Positions 27,236 through 36,468 of a DNA stretch of 64,000 nucleotides are shown here, piece by piece. Position 1 is the stretch's first letter, and every line of letters starts with the position of its first letter. The position numbers and the translations under genes were made by a program. The stretch is from assembly GCA_019636535.1 (NCBI GenBank), contig JAHBXK010000003.1, positions 119,248 through 183,247 on the forward strand. Direction: 5' to 3'. The notes below the pieces were generated by a model that was not told where the DNA came from, ran no database searches, and worked only from the letters and a program-made list of their open reading frames with translations. Origin of the DNA: Phycisphaeraceae bacterium (GTDB taxonomy: Bacteria; Planctomycetota; Phycisphaerae; Phycisphaerales; UBA1924).

Positions 27236-28435
27236 CTACACGGACAGACGCTCACGCACCAAGTCGGCGCGTGCCTCGCGACGTTCACCCTGGTCCATTT
27301 CCCGCCCGATCGCTCTTTGCAAATGCGCTGGCTGGGTGAGCAGGATCAACTGGTTCACGCGAGATTCGGTCAACCCGTCGATCAGGCCCGTGAGCACGCC
27401 GAGGCGCACGTCGCTCAGCAGCATGATCGCCTCCTCGGGGGTCAACAGCCGGGCGTGACGGAGCGCGCCCAAGGCTCGGAACACCTTGTCTTCGAGCAGC
27501 CGACGCCGCCTTTCGAGCAACACACGCCTGGCCGCTCGTTCGTAGTGAACAATCTGCGGAATAATCTCCCCTTCCAATTCTCGAAGGATCGCGGTTTCGG
27601 GCTTGCCGAGAGTCGTTTGATTCGAAACCTGGAAGAACTCGCCCGCGGCCTCGCTCCCTTCCCCGTAGTAGCCGCGAACCGCCAGAGACATGTCGCGTGT
27701 CGCCCTCCGGACCTTGTCCATCTCCCCCGTTAGTTTGAGCCCGGGAAGATGAAGCATCACGCTGACACGGATGCCGGTGCCGACGTTCGTCGGGCATGCC
27801 GTCAGATAGCCGAAGCGCTGCGAGTACGCAAACTCCACCCGCCCCGCCGCCGTCGTGCAAGGCCCTTCGAGTTCGTTGTCCACTCGTGCAATCTGCTCGT
27901 ACGCCGTCGTGAGTTCGAGCCCCGAAAGCAAGACCTGAATCCGGAGGTGGTCCTCTTCGTTGACCATCACGCTCAGCGACTCGTCGGGCATCGTGATCGC
28001 CACGCCCCTCGGCTCACCGTTCGCGCCCGACGACGCCGAAGACTGCCCCCCCGCTTTCGCTGGAGCAGTCTGGCCCAACGATGGAATGAACGCGGCCGGA
28101 CCTCGAGCATGCTCCTTTGAGATTAGGTGCCGCTCCACCATCAACGTCCGCTCCAACTGCGGAGCCCGGTGAACGTCCACCCACAACAGGCGCCCCCCAC
28201 GCTCTATCACCTTGCTCGACGATGCCAGTCGAAGAAGACGCTCTCGGCAAACGTTCAGCACCTGCTGTCGTTGCTGACGGTCCGCACGGCACACGAACCG
28301 GAACCCCGCCAGGTTTCTCGCAAGCCGAACACGAGAGGAGACCACCACGTCGGCGTCGGATCCACCGCCCGACAGCCACGCCGCGCCACGCAGTAATATC
28401 TCAGACGTGAATGGGCCTGGATCCTGCTCGCTCAT
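27236..28435 (-). CDS. mcsB: Protein arginine kinase McsB
   Basis: Phosphorylates arginines on proteins, marking them for ClpCP degradation in bacteria such as Bacillus. Guanidino-kinase-type motifs are present: DVVVSSRVRLARNLAGF at the N-terminus, MVNEEDHLRIQVLLSGLEL, and the ATP-binding region ATRDMSLAVRGYYGEGSEA. A Ser/Ala/Gly-rich insert of about 30 residues sits before the NEEDH motif. At 399 aa it is longer than the 350-365 aa typical enzyme. Its start overlaps the mcsA stop (ATGA), so the two are translationally coupled. No clpC is visible nearby. Confidence 0.95.
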   Translation of the reverse strand: MSEQDPGPFTSEILLRGAAWLSGGGSDADVVVSSRVRLARNLAGFRFVCRADRQQRQQVLNVCRERLLRLASSSKVIERGGRLLWVDVHRAPQLERTLMVERHLISKEHARGPAAFIPSLGQTAPAKAGGQSSASSGANGEPRGVAITMPDESLSVMVNEEDHLRIQVLLSGLELTTAYEQIARVDNELEGPCTTAAGRVEFAYSQRFGYLTACPTNVGTGIRVSVMLHLPGLKLTGEMDKVRRATRDMSLAVRGYYGEGSEAAGEFFQVSNQTTLGKPETAILRELEGEIIPQIVHYERAARRVLLERRRRLLEDKVFRALGALRHARLLTPEEAIMLLSDVRLGVLTGLIDGLTESRVNQLILLTQPAHLQRAIGREMDQGERREARADLVRERLSV

Positions 28436-29076
28436 CGCTCTCCACCGTCCGAGGGCTGTGCAACGTCGCCACCCCGAGCGTTCTTACCGCGAACGACGTT
28501 CTCGGTCGAACTCCGAAGCAATTCATCTCGCAGTTTCGCGGCGACTTCGTACTGTTCGGAAGCAACGGCCTCGGCCAGTTTCCTACGCAGAACCGCCGCT
28601 CGGCTTCGTCGCTCGGCCTCCACCTCGGCGTGCGTGTCGACCTCTGCCTTCGCGGTGACAGTCGACGCAGGCTCCGATTCTCCGAGTCGTGCCGGCTTTC
28701 GCCCAACATGATGCGTGCCTCCCTCGTGCGCTCTTGCGAGCAGCGGCGCGAGCAGACCTTCGAATGTCCGGTAGCACTCCGGACAACCCAGCAGCCCGCT
28801 TGCGCGGAACTGGCTGTACGGCATTCCGCACTGACGACAATGTGAGGCCTGGGTCTCGGCGGGGGCCCCAGACGGGGACTGCGCCACCTGGGATGACGCG
28901 ATGATCTCGGTCAGGATCGCCTTGAGCGGCGGTGTAGCCGACTTTGGGTGAACGCCCAACTCTTGAGCGCACCTCTCACACAAGTGGCGCTCCTTCGGAA
29001 CACCACCCTTTACCGTCACCTCATGCACGGTCGCTTCAGCCGCGCAACGGTCGCACTTTGGAACCTTGTTGTCCAC
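28432..29076 (-). CDS. mcsA: McsA-like UVR-domain zinc protein
   Basis: Activator partner of McsB. Two zinc-binding pairs are visible: KCDRCAAEA with LCERCAQEL, then CRQCGMPYSQF with LGCPECYRTFEGLL. The HHVGRKPAR element follows, and the C-terminal UVR helix pair reads LRRKLAEAVASEQYEVAAKL. At 214 aa it is slightly longer than Bacillus McsA, owing to a linker rich in Glu and Ala. It is the first gene of the mcsA-mcsB pair, and the ctsR and clpC genes found beside it in Firmicutes are absent. Confidence 0.9.
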   Translation of the reverse strand: MDNKVPKCDRCAAEATVHEVTVKGGVPKERHLCERCAQELGVHPKSATPPLKAILTEIIASSQVAQSPSGAPAETQASHCRQCGMPYSQFRASGLLGCPECYRTFEGLLAPLLARAHEGGTHHVGRKPARLGESEPASTVTAKAEVDTHAEVEAERRSRAAVLRRKLAEAVASEQYEVAAKLRDELLRSSTENVVRGKNARGGDVAQPSDGGER

Positions 29077-29238
29077 GCTTCACGAACTCTATCGGCTCAC
29101 CGCGAAGCGGGCGCGAGACAACAAGCCCCGATCGCCGTGCAATCGGGTGCCGGTCCACGGCTAGGGACGACGGACGCGTTAGGTCAAATTGGCGGCAATT
29201 CAGCAAGTCGCACACAACCAGCGGCCCCAATCGGACGT

Positions 29239-29520
29239 TCAGTGCTTGGCGTTGCCTTGCTTTTGCTGCCGCGTGTACCCGTACTTGCGCTTCAGCGGCT
29301 TGACCACAAGCCCGGTCCGGATGGCCTTGGTGGAGACCAGAACCCGCTGTTGAACGCCGTCCACAACAGCGTTGACCGACTTGAGGTTCGGGCGGAACTG
29401 CCGGCGCGTGATCCCCGTGGGCTTCAGACCGAAGCCGCCCTTCTTGACCGCTTGGCCTCGCCATGTGCGGCGCTTGCCGAAACTGCTCTTCTTTCCCGTC
29501 ATGGCGCAGACATAGGGCAT
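29239..29520 (-). CDS. rpmB: Large ribosomal subunit protein bL28
   Basis: Ribosomal protein L28. The family opening YVCAMTGKKSSFGKR is followed by RRQFRPNLKSVNAVVDG and VLVSTKAIRTGLV, the L28 core. The C-terminus has a basic tail of about 20 residues (KRKYGYTRQQKQGNAKH). At 93 aa it is normal. It stands alone rather than paired with rpmG. Confidence 0.95.
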   Translation of the reverse strand: MPYVCAMTGKKSSFGKRRTWRGQAVKKGGFGLKPTGITRRQFRPNLKSVNAVVDGVQQRVLVSTKAIRTGLVVKPLKRKYGYTRQQKQGNAKH

Positions 29521-29598
29521 CGTGACACTCCGTGCTGACTCGTGCGAGCCGCAATTCTAGGCAAGCGCCCATCCCCGGCCAAGAACCTCACCCCCAAG

Positions 29599-30786
29599 TC
29601 AGTTCCTGCCCAGATTCTCACGTTGGATCATCAACTCCAACGTCTGGGCAACGATCTCTAAGTCGCCGACATCCAAACCGTTATAGAACGGAAGAGCGAT
29701 CGTTCGCTGGCTGACGCTCTCGGCGATCGGGAACATCCCCGGCTCAAACCCGAACCGCTCTCGATAGACGGGCTGCGTGTGGATGCACGGGAAGTAGTCG
29801 CCGGCCCCGATGTCATGCCGACGAAGGCCTTGGATGATCCGATCCCGCTCGTGCCTCGCGTAGGCCGAATCCAGACGCACAACGAACACAAACCAGCTCA
29901 TCTCCGTACCGGGCAACAGGGTGGGCAGCACGACGTGGGGTGAGCCCATGAGCCGCCGCATGTACGACTCGGCGACGAGTTGACGTTTGTGGACGATCTC
30001 GTCGAGCCTGCGCATCTGACCGACTCCGAGGGCAGCCGAGAGTTCGTCGAGTCGGTAGTTGAACCCGAGCCGCTCGTGGCTGAGCCACGAACCCACCGCT
30101 GCACCGGACAGTTGCCCCGTTGCAGGATCGGGCTGATCGACGACCGCTCGCCCCTGGTTCCGCATGCTGCGGCAGAGGTTGGCCAGCCGGCGGTCGTTGG
30201 TGACGATGCACCCACCCTCACCCGTCGTGATCTGCTTGTTCGGGTAGAAGGCGAACACGCCGATCCGTCCGAAGGAACCGGCGGGTCGCCCGTTCAGCCG
30301 TGATCCGAGAGCCTCGCAACAGTCCTCGATCAAGGGAATCTCGTGGCGTTTGGCGATCTGCTCGTACGCGTCCATGTGCGCCGGGTTGCCAAAGGTCTCA
30401 ACCGCAAGGATCGCCTTTGTGCGGGGCGTGATGGCCCGCTCCACCCTGTCGGGGTCCATGTTCAGCGTCTTGGGACAGATGTCGACGAAGACCGGTGTTG
30501 CACCGACGTAGAGAATGCAGTTGGAACTTGCGATGAAACTGAAGGGCGTTGTGATTACTTCATCGCCCGGCCCGATGCCCAACGACAGAAGGGCCAAGTG
30601 CAACCCCGAAGTGCCGCTGGAGACGCTGACCGCGTAGAGGCAATCCGAGGCCGCGGCGACTCGGTTCTCGAACTGCTCGGCCATCGGCCCCAGCGCCAGT
30701 CGGCCCGATCGCAGCGTCTGTACGACCAGTTCCTCTTCGAGCGGGCTGATGTCGGGTCGAGAGAGCGGGATCTCGTGAACGGCCAT
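29599..30786 (-). CDS. DegT/DnrJ/EryC1/StrS family aminotransferase
   Basis: PLP enzyme that installs an amino group on nucleotide-linked keto-sugars for surface polysaccharides. N-terminal IPLSRPDISPLEEELVVQTL is typical. The PLP Lys lies in FAFYPNKQITTGEGG, preceded by LIEDCCEALGS. The C-terminal part has YFPCIHTQPVY. ATG 30786 gives 395 aa; the frame is open to 30942 with no matching sequence. No other sugar-nucleotide genes flank it, so the exact sugar is unknown. Confidence 0.92.
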   Translation of the reverse strand: MAVHEIPLSRPDISPLEEELVVQTLRSGRLALGPMAEQFENRVAAASDCLYAVSVSSGTSGLHLALLSLGIGPGDEVITTPFSFIASSNCILYVGATPVFVDICPKTLNMDPDRVERAITPRTKAILAVETFGNPAHMDAYEQIAKRHEIPLIEDCCEALGSRLNGRPAGSFGRIGVFAFYPNKQITTGEGGCIVTNDRRLANLCRSMRNQGRAVVDQPDPATGQLSGAAVGSWLSHERLGFNYRLDELSAALGVGQMRRLDEIVHKRQLVAESYMRRLMGSPHVVLPTLLPGTEMSWFVFVVRLDSAYARHERDRIIQGLRRHDIGAGDYFPCIHTQPVYRERFGFEPGMFPIAESVSQRTIALPFYNGLDVGDLEIVAQTLELMIQRENLGRN

Positions 30787-30957
30787 ACTCGATTGGCTCC
30801 AGTGACCGGGGTGCACGGCAATCGGCACCGCCGCAACGCTCGCAGCGCACTCCGACATCATGCCGAGTGATTTATCGGCTGAAAGGAACGCACAAGTACG
30901 CATTGAGCGGTTGAACGCATCGAAACGCGAACAGCACGTCACGGGACTCGCCGAGGA

Positions 30958-32763
30958 TCAGGAAGCGTTCGTGATTGCGGTGCCAAGCCGCTCGATCAGC
31001 TTGCCGACGGTCATCGGCTCGGGAACGTGCTCGTGGCCGAGCATCTCATCGGCGGCGATCTGCCCCGCAAGCCGCTGATAGGCCGTGATGACGGTCGAGT
31101 GATTGGGCCTGCCGATCGCGCGGGCGATCTCGGGGTAACTCATGGTCGTGAACTGGCGGGCAAGGTGGGTGATCAAGGCCCTTGCCAGCACCACTCGCTT
31201 GTGCCGGGTTCGGGCGCTCAGATCGGCCGGATCGACGCTCAGGAACCGGCAGGTCTGGGTGATGATCGTGTCGATGCGGACCGGGCGCGCGAACGCGCGC
31301 GGCGAACCAGACGGCGAGGATCCAGCCCCGGGACTGCCGAGGGCACGCTCCACCGCGAGCAGGTTGATCAACCCCGAGCGGGCCGGGCTGCCCTCTTCGC
31401 CGACGAGGGACACCACCGCCTCAAGCCGAGTGATCAGCCCTTCGAGTTCTCGCACCGAAACTCCGCTGGCAGCGCCGGGCGCGAGCCTTGCGTGCGCCGC
31501 GATCGCGGCGATGCCCGTGTCGTCGACGTTCAGGCCGCGTTTCAGCGCGAGAGCCTTGATCAACCGCTTGATCAGATCCTCGTCCGGTGGCGTCATGCCG
31601 GCAACCATCCCCGCCTGGAAGCGGGAAATGAGGGCCGGGCTGAACTTCGCCAGTTGGCGCGGGGCCTGATCGCTCGCGAGCACGACGCGGGCGCCGGACC
31701 GGGCGATCTCCTCGAACGTGTGCAGGAGTTCGGCCTGCGTGGCACCCTTGTTGGCCAGAGCCTGCACGTCGTCGATGCAGAGCAGATCGACGCGCCGATA
31801 GTTTCGGCGGAATCGCTCGATCCCGGAACCGGAACCCGACGACGCACCGGAAGCATCGCGCACCGCGTTCACGAACTCGGTGAGGAACGCATCGCCGCTC
31901 GTCACACGAACCATGGCGCCCGGGTGTCGCTCGCGATAACGCAGCGCAACGCCCTGCAAGAGATGCGTCTTGCCGACGCCGCACGGCCCGTGCAAGAACA
32001 GAAGGCTGTAACCAAGAGGCCCGGCCAGGGCTTCCGACTCGCTGATGCGGATCGCTGAGGTGTACGCGAGCCGGTTCGACTCGCCGACGATGAAGTCCTC
32101 AAGCCGATACCGAGTCAGATTTGCCGCACGCGGCGGTCGGGCGAGCGTATCGACGTGTGCCGCTTCTGCTCGCGTCACAGCCGGCTTGGGTTCACGCACA
32201 ACACCCGACTCATCCCGAATCGCAGGACCCGGACCGGTCCGCGGACCACCGCTCGCCGCGGACGCCCCTCGACCGGCCGAAGCGGGAGTCTCAGCGGTTC
32301 CGGGCTCACGATCGTCAGACACGACGGTGATCTGGACGCCGCGGCCCAGGGCCTCTTCAGCGGCGGTGTGAAGTTCAGTCATGAACCGCCGGCGGAGCAG
32401 ATCAGCCAACGCCCGGCTGGAAGCCGTGACCTTCAAGCCCGACCCGGAGAACTCAGGTGTCAGACGCGGACCCGCGTACCGCTCAAACCGGTCGACGCCC
32501 AAGAGCCGCTCGAGCGCTGCGCCGAACCGCGCGGGCGCGTCGGCAGGAATCTGCGATTCGAGCGCGGGGCGGGGACGGTCAATGCGACGCGCAATGACGC
32601 GCGACGAGGTCACCCCGTCTCGACCCGGCTGAGCCGACTCAGCGCGAGAGCCCGGGATCGACTGTTCGGCACGCGACTCGGCGGTGTGATGCTCCGGACC
32701 GGAGATCTTGGAAGCGCGAGACCGAGCAACCGGCAACCCCTGGCGTGCATCCACTGGTGACAC
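30958..32763 (-). CDS. dnaA: Chromosomal replication initiator DnaA (long form)
   Basis: Opens the origin of replication. AAA+ domain: Walker A GPCGVGKTHLLQG at 259-271, Walker B DLLCIDDVQALANKG, and sensor region ARVVLASDQAPRQL. Domain IV contains the DnaA signature RHKRVVLARALITHLARQFT and the box-contacting GRPNHSTVITAYQR. At 601 aa it is about 150 longer than usual. The first 75 residues and residues 150-210 are disordered Ser/Pro/Ala-rich sequence, and domain I (about 76-148) is hard to match to the canonical fold. dnaN, recF and gyrB do not flank it, unlike many bacteria. Confidence 0.94.
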   Translation of the reverse strand: MSPVDARQGLPVARSRASKISGPEHHTAESRAEQSIPGSRAESAQPGRDGVTSSRVIARRIDRPRPALESQIPADAPARFGAALERLLGVDRFERYAGPRLTPEFSGSGLKVTASSRALADLLRRRFMTELHTAAEEALGRGVQITVVSDDREPGTAETPASAGRGASAASGGPRTGPGPAIRDESGVVREPKPAVTRAEAAHVDTLARPPRAANLTRYRLEDFIVGESNRLAYTSAIRISESEALAGPLGYSLLFLHGPCGVGKTHLLQGVALRYRERHPGAMVRVTSGDAFLTEFVNAVRDASGASSGSGSGIERFRRNYRRVDLLCIDDVQALANKGATQAELLHTFEEIARSGARVVLASDQAPRQLAKFSPALISRFQAGMVAGMTPPDEDLIKRLIKALALKRGLNVDDTGIAAIAAHARLAPGAASGVSVRELEGLITRLEAVVSLVGEEGSPARSGLINLLAVERALGSPGAGSSPSGSPRAFARPVRIDTIITQTCRFLSVDPADLSARTRHKRVVLARALITHLARQFTTMSYPEIARAIGRPNHSTVITAYQRLAGQIAADEMLGHEHVPEPMTVGKLIERLGTAITNAS

Positions 32764-33167
32764 CTCATCGACGCTGAAGGAACCCGCGATGCGGAACGAT
32801 GAACCGCACGCACGAGCGTAGGGACGAACGCGATCGAATCCCTTCGGCGACGCTCGGGCCGGTTGTCACGAGTGTTGCGGTGCGAACACGCTCCGGCATA
32901 TTCCGGAAGGGCCGGCGTGACGTGTCAGCAAACGAAACTCTTCTCTCGGACAACCCGCTCCCAAGGCGTTGGTCGACGTCCTTGACCGGGGGCAGAGCGT
33001 ACCGCGATTGCTCGAAAAACTCAACGCCCCATCGCGCGGGATTGTCACCGGACTTCTCGCTGCACCGATTCCCACCGAGGTTTGCGCGCCAAGAAAAAAG
33101 TTGTCCACGCATCAAACCCGCTTCCCGAACAAGGCGTGGAAAAGTTGTCGTGCAAACACCCGACCGG
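32764..33167. other. 404-bp intergenic region upstream of dnaA; possible DnaA-box pair
   Basis: No convincing gene. At 33100-33108 TTGTCCACG, and on the other strand at about 33134-33142 TTTTCCACG, each match seven of nine bases of the consensus DnaA box TTATCCACA. They are inverted about 30 bp apart. An A-rich run (AAGAAAAAAG) lies beside the first. Two weak boxes are not enough to call an origin, but they could be dnaA autoregulatory sites. Confidence 0.25.
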
Positions 33168-34349
33168 TCAGATGGACTTGACAAGCGGAATTCGGATGCC
33201 TGTGCGTTGAAAGCCCATCTCGCGGTACAGACGCACCGCCGGAACATTCCGGGTATCCACGGCGAGCGTGATCCCACCCGCCAGCGAGAGCCCGTGGAGA
33301 ACATCGCCCCCCCGGGCACTCAAGGCCAGGTCGCCGATGCGCTGCATCGCGTGATTCATGAGCGAGCGACCCAGACCGTACCCTCTCAACTCCGGCCCGA
33401 GCCCCAGATACACCAGTTCGATCGAATCTGTCTCACGCACGACGCTGAAGAGCACGCACCCGGCGGGCTTGCCGTGAACAAAGACCAGCCACCAAAGCCG
33501 TGGATCGAGCGTCCCGACGCTTTGATGCGACAGAAGCACGTCCTCGATCGAGCGAAGCCCGCACAACTCCGGACAGTCAAGGGTTTCAACGTAACTTCGC
33601 TCCAACGCCTCAGCAAGCAGTCGATCCGTGGAGTTGTCGCCGGGTCGCATCCCAACCTGATCGAGCGGCACGACTTCTACACCTCTCGGCCAGCACGTTC
33701 TCTTCTCTGCGTCTTCACGCTTCAAAAGGCTGGCGGGAATGCTCTGTACATACGGCTTCCGGAAGTACGCAAGGTCCCCCAGCCGACGAAACCCCGATGC
33801 CGCAAACGCTTCGACCAAAGCAAGCGAAGGAGGCTCCAACAGTGCCTGTGCCAGTACCACACCCGGCCTGCCGGGGTGGATCGAAGCCGTCGCAAGACAG
33901 GGCAGGGCGTGCTCCAATAGCCCCTGACGCTCCCAGAGTGCACGTCTGGCTTCGGCGACAGCCTCCACCCCACGTCCCGACGGCCTCCAAAGCCCCTTCG
34001 GGTGGGGTGGAGGAGAGAGAAAGAGCATCGCTGTTCGACCCGCACTGACCATAGCGAGCAGAACCTGATTGAATTCTCCGGTTTGATCCGCGCCTGGCAC
34101 CCCCCAGAACCAGCGAAGGTCGAGATTCAACATGCCGGCTGCCTGCAAGAACCGGTCACCTGCGTGGTACGGGTCCGGGTGCTGATCGGCCATCAACCTG
34201 GCTGCCGCGGCCTGAATGTCCGAAGTCTCGATCTTGACAATGCTTGGAATCTGTCCGGTCGTTGCACCGCTCGTGCCCACCGGCGGACGAAAAGCACCTG
34301 AAACCAGGGCGCGAGGAGGAACCGGAAATGGCCGAGGAACGAAGCCCAT
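33168..34349 (-). CDS. GNAT family N-acetyltransferase (two-domain)
   Basis: Acetyl-CoA-dependent acyltransferase of unknown substrate. The C-terminal GNAT domain has the acetyl-CoA loop VYLGLGPELRGYGLGRSLM and the later AVDTRNVPAVRLYREMGFQ segment. The N-terminal half resembles a degenerate second GNAT domain. ATG 34349 (393 aa) is preferred because the open frame to 34454 has no GNAT features. It is divergent from the exported protein gene; the 103 bp between them carry a 14-bp palindrome. Confidence 0.85.
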   Translation of the reverse strand: MGFVPRPFPVPPRALVSGAFRPPVGTSGATTGQIPSIVKIETSDIQAAAARLMADQHPDPYHAGDRFLQAAGMLNLDLRWFWGVPGADQTGEFNQVLLAMVSAGRTAMLFLSPPPHPKGLWRPSGRGVEAVAEARRALWERQGLLEHALPCLATASIHPGRPGVVLAQALLEPPSLALVEAFAASGFRRLGDLAYFRKPYVQSIPASLLKREDAEKRTCWPRGVEVVPLDQVGMRPGDNSTDRLLAEALERSYVETLDCPELCGLRSIEDVLLSHQSVGTLDPRLWWLVFVHGKPAGCVLFSVVRETDSIELVYLGLGPELRGYGLGRSLMNHAMQRIGDLALSARGGDVLHGLSLAGGITLAVDTRNVPAVRLYREMGFQRTGIRIPLVKSI

Positions 34350-34379
34350 GTGAATGCAGTGCTTACAGAAGCTAGCCGG

Positions 34380-34393
34380 GCAGTGTACACTGC
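34380..34393. promoter_or_regulatory. Perfect 14-bp palindrome in a divergent intergenic region
   Basis: GCAGTGTACACTGC reads the same on both strands. It lies between the divergent starts at 34349 and 34453. A further GCAGTG half-site occurs at about 34356-34361. It could be an operator; no matching regulator was identified. Confidence 0.35.
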
Positions 34394-34452
34394 TTGGCTT
34401 TGTAGCCCCGGAAGCGGGGCGAGATCGGTCAAGTCTCTCGCAGGGTGTTGCC

Positions 34453-35067
34453 ATGCTTCAACGGACGGTCGTCATCATGTTTCTGGCCGGATTTGGGCTC
34501 GTTCTGGGTGCCTTGGCACCGGAACCCGCACCTGTGCCGACTCGATGGCAGTTGGAGATCGAGCCCGGACCGCTTCGTGTTGTCTCGGTTGACATTCCGA
34601 ACCTCGGTCCACGGATGTTCGCCTACATGACCTACCGGGTTGAGAACAACTCGGGTCAGGACGTGCTGTTTGCCCCAAGTTTTGAACTCTCGGATGGAGA
34701 GGGCAACGTGGTCCGTTCGGGGCGGGACGTGCCCCAGGCGGCCAATGCCGCGGTCTTCGACCTGATCCAGAATCCCCTAGCCGAGGATCAGATCTCGATC
34801 ATCGGTGAACTCACCCAGGGCAAGGAAAACGGCAAAGACGGTTACGTGATCTGGATCCTGAACGACATGAACCCCCAAGCCATGACCGTGTACGCCGCAG
34901 GGTTTTCGGGCGAGACGGCAACGGTTGAGATCAAGGGTGCCGATGGTAAGCCCCAGCGGTTTATCCTTCGTAAGACGCTCATGCTGGACTATCAGGTTCC
35001 CGGCACGCTGGAAGGTCAGCGTCTGCGTCCGTTGGGACTGCGTTCCCGGTCTTGGATCATGCGGTGA
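34453..35067 (+). CDS. Exported protein of unknown function
   Basis: Not recognised. It has a hydrophobic N-terminus (VVIMFLAGFGLVLGALA) that looks like a signal peptide or anchor. The mature part is rich in beta-type sequence, with MTYRVENNSGQDVLFAPSFE resembling an immunoglobulin-like or DUF4352-like strand pattern. ATG 34453 is chosen because the hydrophobic segment begins right after it. Length 204 aa. It precedes rpmA on the same strand by 68 bp. Confidence 0.7.
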   Translation: MLQRTVVIMFLAGFGLVLGALAPEPAPVPTRWQLEIEPGPLRVVSVDIPNLGPRMFAYMTYRVENNSGQDVLFAPSFELSDGEGNVVRSGRDVPQAANAAVFDLIQNPLAEDQISIIGELTQGKENGKDGYVIWILNDMNPQAMTVYAAGFSGETATVEIKGADGKPQRFILRKTLMLDYQVPGTLEGQRLRPLGLRSRSWIMR

Positions 35068-35135
35068 TCGAGGCTATCATCCCGGCCCGTGAGGCGGTCG
35101 CCTGATCGGGTGTCGTTCGTGTTGGAGACTCAGCC

Positions 35136-35411
35136 ATGGCACACAAAAAGGGACAGGGTTCGACCAAGAACGGTCGCGACTCGAATCCGAAGTATCTCGG
35201 CGTAAAGCTCTACGGCGGACAGAAGGCCAACGCGGGCTCGATCATCGTCCGCCAGCGCGGAACCAAACTGCGTCCGGGCTTCATGGTCGGCCTGGGTCGC
35301 GATGACAGCCTCTTCGCGTTGACCGCCGGGAAGGTTGTATATCAGGGCAGGAAAGTGAGCATCGTACCCGACGACTCGAATACTCCTCGTCCCAGTTGGT
35401 TGACCGCCTGA
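35136..35411 (+). CDS. rpmA: Large ribosomal subunit protein bL27
   Basis: Ribosomal protein L27, whose N-terminus reaches the peptidyl-transferase centre. [19 protein letters not shown] is the canonical opening without the cleaved leader seen in Firmicutes. [19 protein letters not shown] follows. It is 91 aa. The usual partner rplU is about 18 kb away in this window, and no obg gene is adjacent. Confidence 0.97.
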   Translation: MAHKKGQGSTKNGRDSNPKYLGVKLYGGQKANAGSIIVRQRGTKLRPGFMVGLGRDDSLFALTAGKVVYQGRKVSIVPDDSNTPRPSWLTA

Positions 35412-35473
35412 AGCGGCGACTACCTGCGGATCCGAGCAACGGCGGCCTTCGACAGTCAATCGTGAAACAGCAA

Positions 35474-35509
35474 GCACGCGCGGCTTACGCCGGGCGTGTC
35501 TCGCTTTTT
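35474..35509 (+). terminator. Probable intrinsic terminator downstream of rpmA
   Basis: An 11-bp stem with one mismatch (GCACGCGCGGC / GCCGGGCGTGT, loop TTAC) is followed by CTCGCTTTTT. It lies about 60 bp past the rpmA stop and just before the convergent kdsA stop. Confidence 0.55.
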
Positions 35510-35537
35510 GCACAGTGAACAGCGACCGCTTCTGCGC

Positions 35538-36440
35538 TCAACGAACGGACGTCGAACCCGAAACCGATTGGATCGTGCCGAGTTCGCGGCGAAGTGCTGC
35601 GGCCGCGAGCAGAACGTGGCGGACTTCGGGGAGCGGAATCTGAGTGGCCGCGTCCGACAGAGCGTGCCGTGGATCAGGATGAGCCTCGAGGAACAACGCG
35701 TCGATACCCACAGCCACCCCCGCGCGGGCGAGCAACGGCGCAAATCGCCAATCACCATCGGTAACGGTCCCGCCGGGACGCTGTGTTGAGTGCGTGCAAT
35801 CAAGACAAACCGGGCATCCCCCCCACTCCTCCCCGGATGGTCCTGACACTCGCAAGTCCATCATCTCGGCGATGCCAACAAAGTCGTTGACCAGTCTGCC
35901 ATAGCCGAAGAACGTGCCGCGGTCGGTGAGCAACACGTCGCGGCAACCGGTCTGGGCGAGTTTGAAGACCGGCCCGGCCATCTCCCTTGGTGAGAGAAAC
36001 TGGCCCTTCTTGACGTTGACCGCCCGGCCGTGCTCGACAGCCGCCCGACCGGCCGCGACGAGCAGGTCGGTCTGACGGCAGAGAAAGGCCGGGATCTGGA
36101 GCAGATCAACGCATCGCGCTGTGGGTTGCGCTTGCGACGCCTCGTGGATGTCGGTGGTCACCGGCACACCGAGTGTCGATCCGATCTCGGCAAGCCACCC
36201 AAGACCTCGATCGAGCCCCGGCCCCCGAGCAGAGTGGATGCTCGAACGGTTTGCCTTATCGAAACTGGCCTTGAAGACATACGCCAGACCAAGTTCCTGG
36301 CAGATCGCTTTGACCGTGGACCCGACCTCTAGCCCCATCTGGAGCGACTCGAGAACGCACGGCCCGGCGATGACCACCAGCGGGCGCGAGAGATTTCCGC
36401 GGGTGATCGTGACCGAACCCACGCGGCAGGTGCTGCTCAT
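35538..36440 (-). CDS. kdsA: 3-deoxy-8-phosphooctulonate synthase
   Basis: Condenses arabinose-5-phosphate with phosphoenolpyruvate to make KDO-8-phosphate for lipopolysaccharide. All core motifs are visible: VVIAGPCVLES, KASFDKANRSS, TDIHE, IPAFLCRQTDLL, VNVKKGQFLSP, GTFFGYGRLVNDF and ALFLEAHPDP. The family DxTHSxQ motif reads CTHSTQ, and the usual TERG is TDRG. At 300 aa it is normal. It supports a diderm cell with KDO-containing LPS. Confidence 0.94.
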   Translation of the reverse strand: MSSTCRVGSVTITRGNLSRPLVVIAGPCVLESLQMGLEVGSTVKAICQELGLAYVFKASFDKANRSSIHSARGPGLDRGLGWLAEIGSTLGVPVTTDIHEASQAQPTARCVDLLQIPAFLCRQTDLLVAAGRAAVEHGRAVNVKKGQFLSPREMAGPVFKLAQTGCRDVLLTDRGTFFGYGRLVNDFVGIAEMMDLRVSGPSGEEWGGCPVCLDCTHSTQRPGGTVTDGDWRFAPLLARAGVAVGIDALFLEAHPDPRHALSDAATQIPLPEVRHVLLAAAALRRELGTIQSVSGSTSVR

Positions 36441-36468
36441 GTTTGAGCGTAGACGCGAGCGGGTTCGC

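Noticed and set aside
32764..33167. Replication origin upstream of dnaA
   Set aside because: Only two degenerate DnaA boxes and no clear AT-rich unwinding element; kept as a low-confidence site, not an origin.
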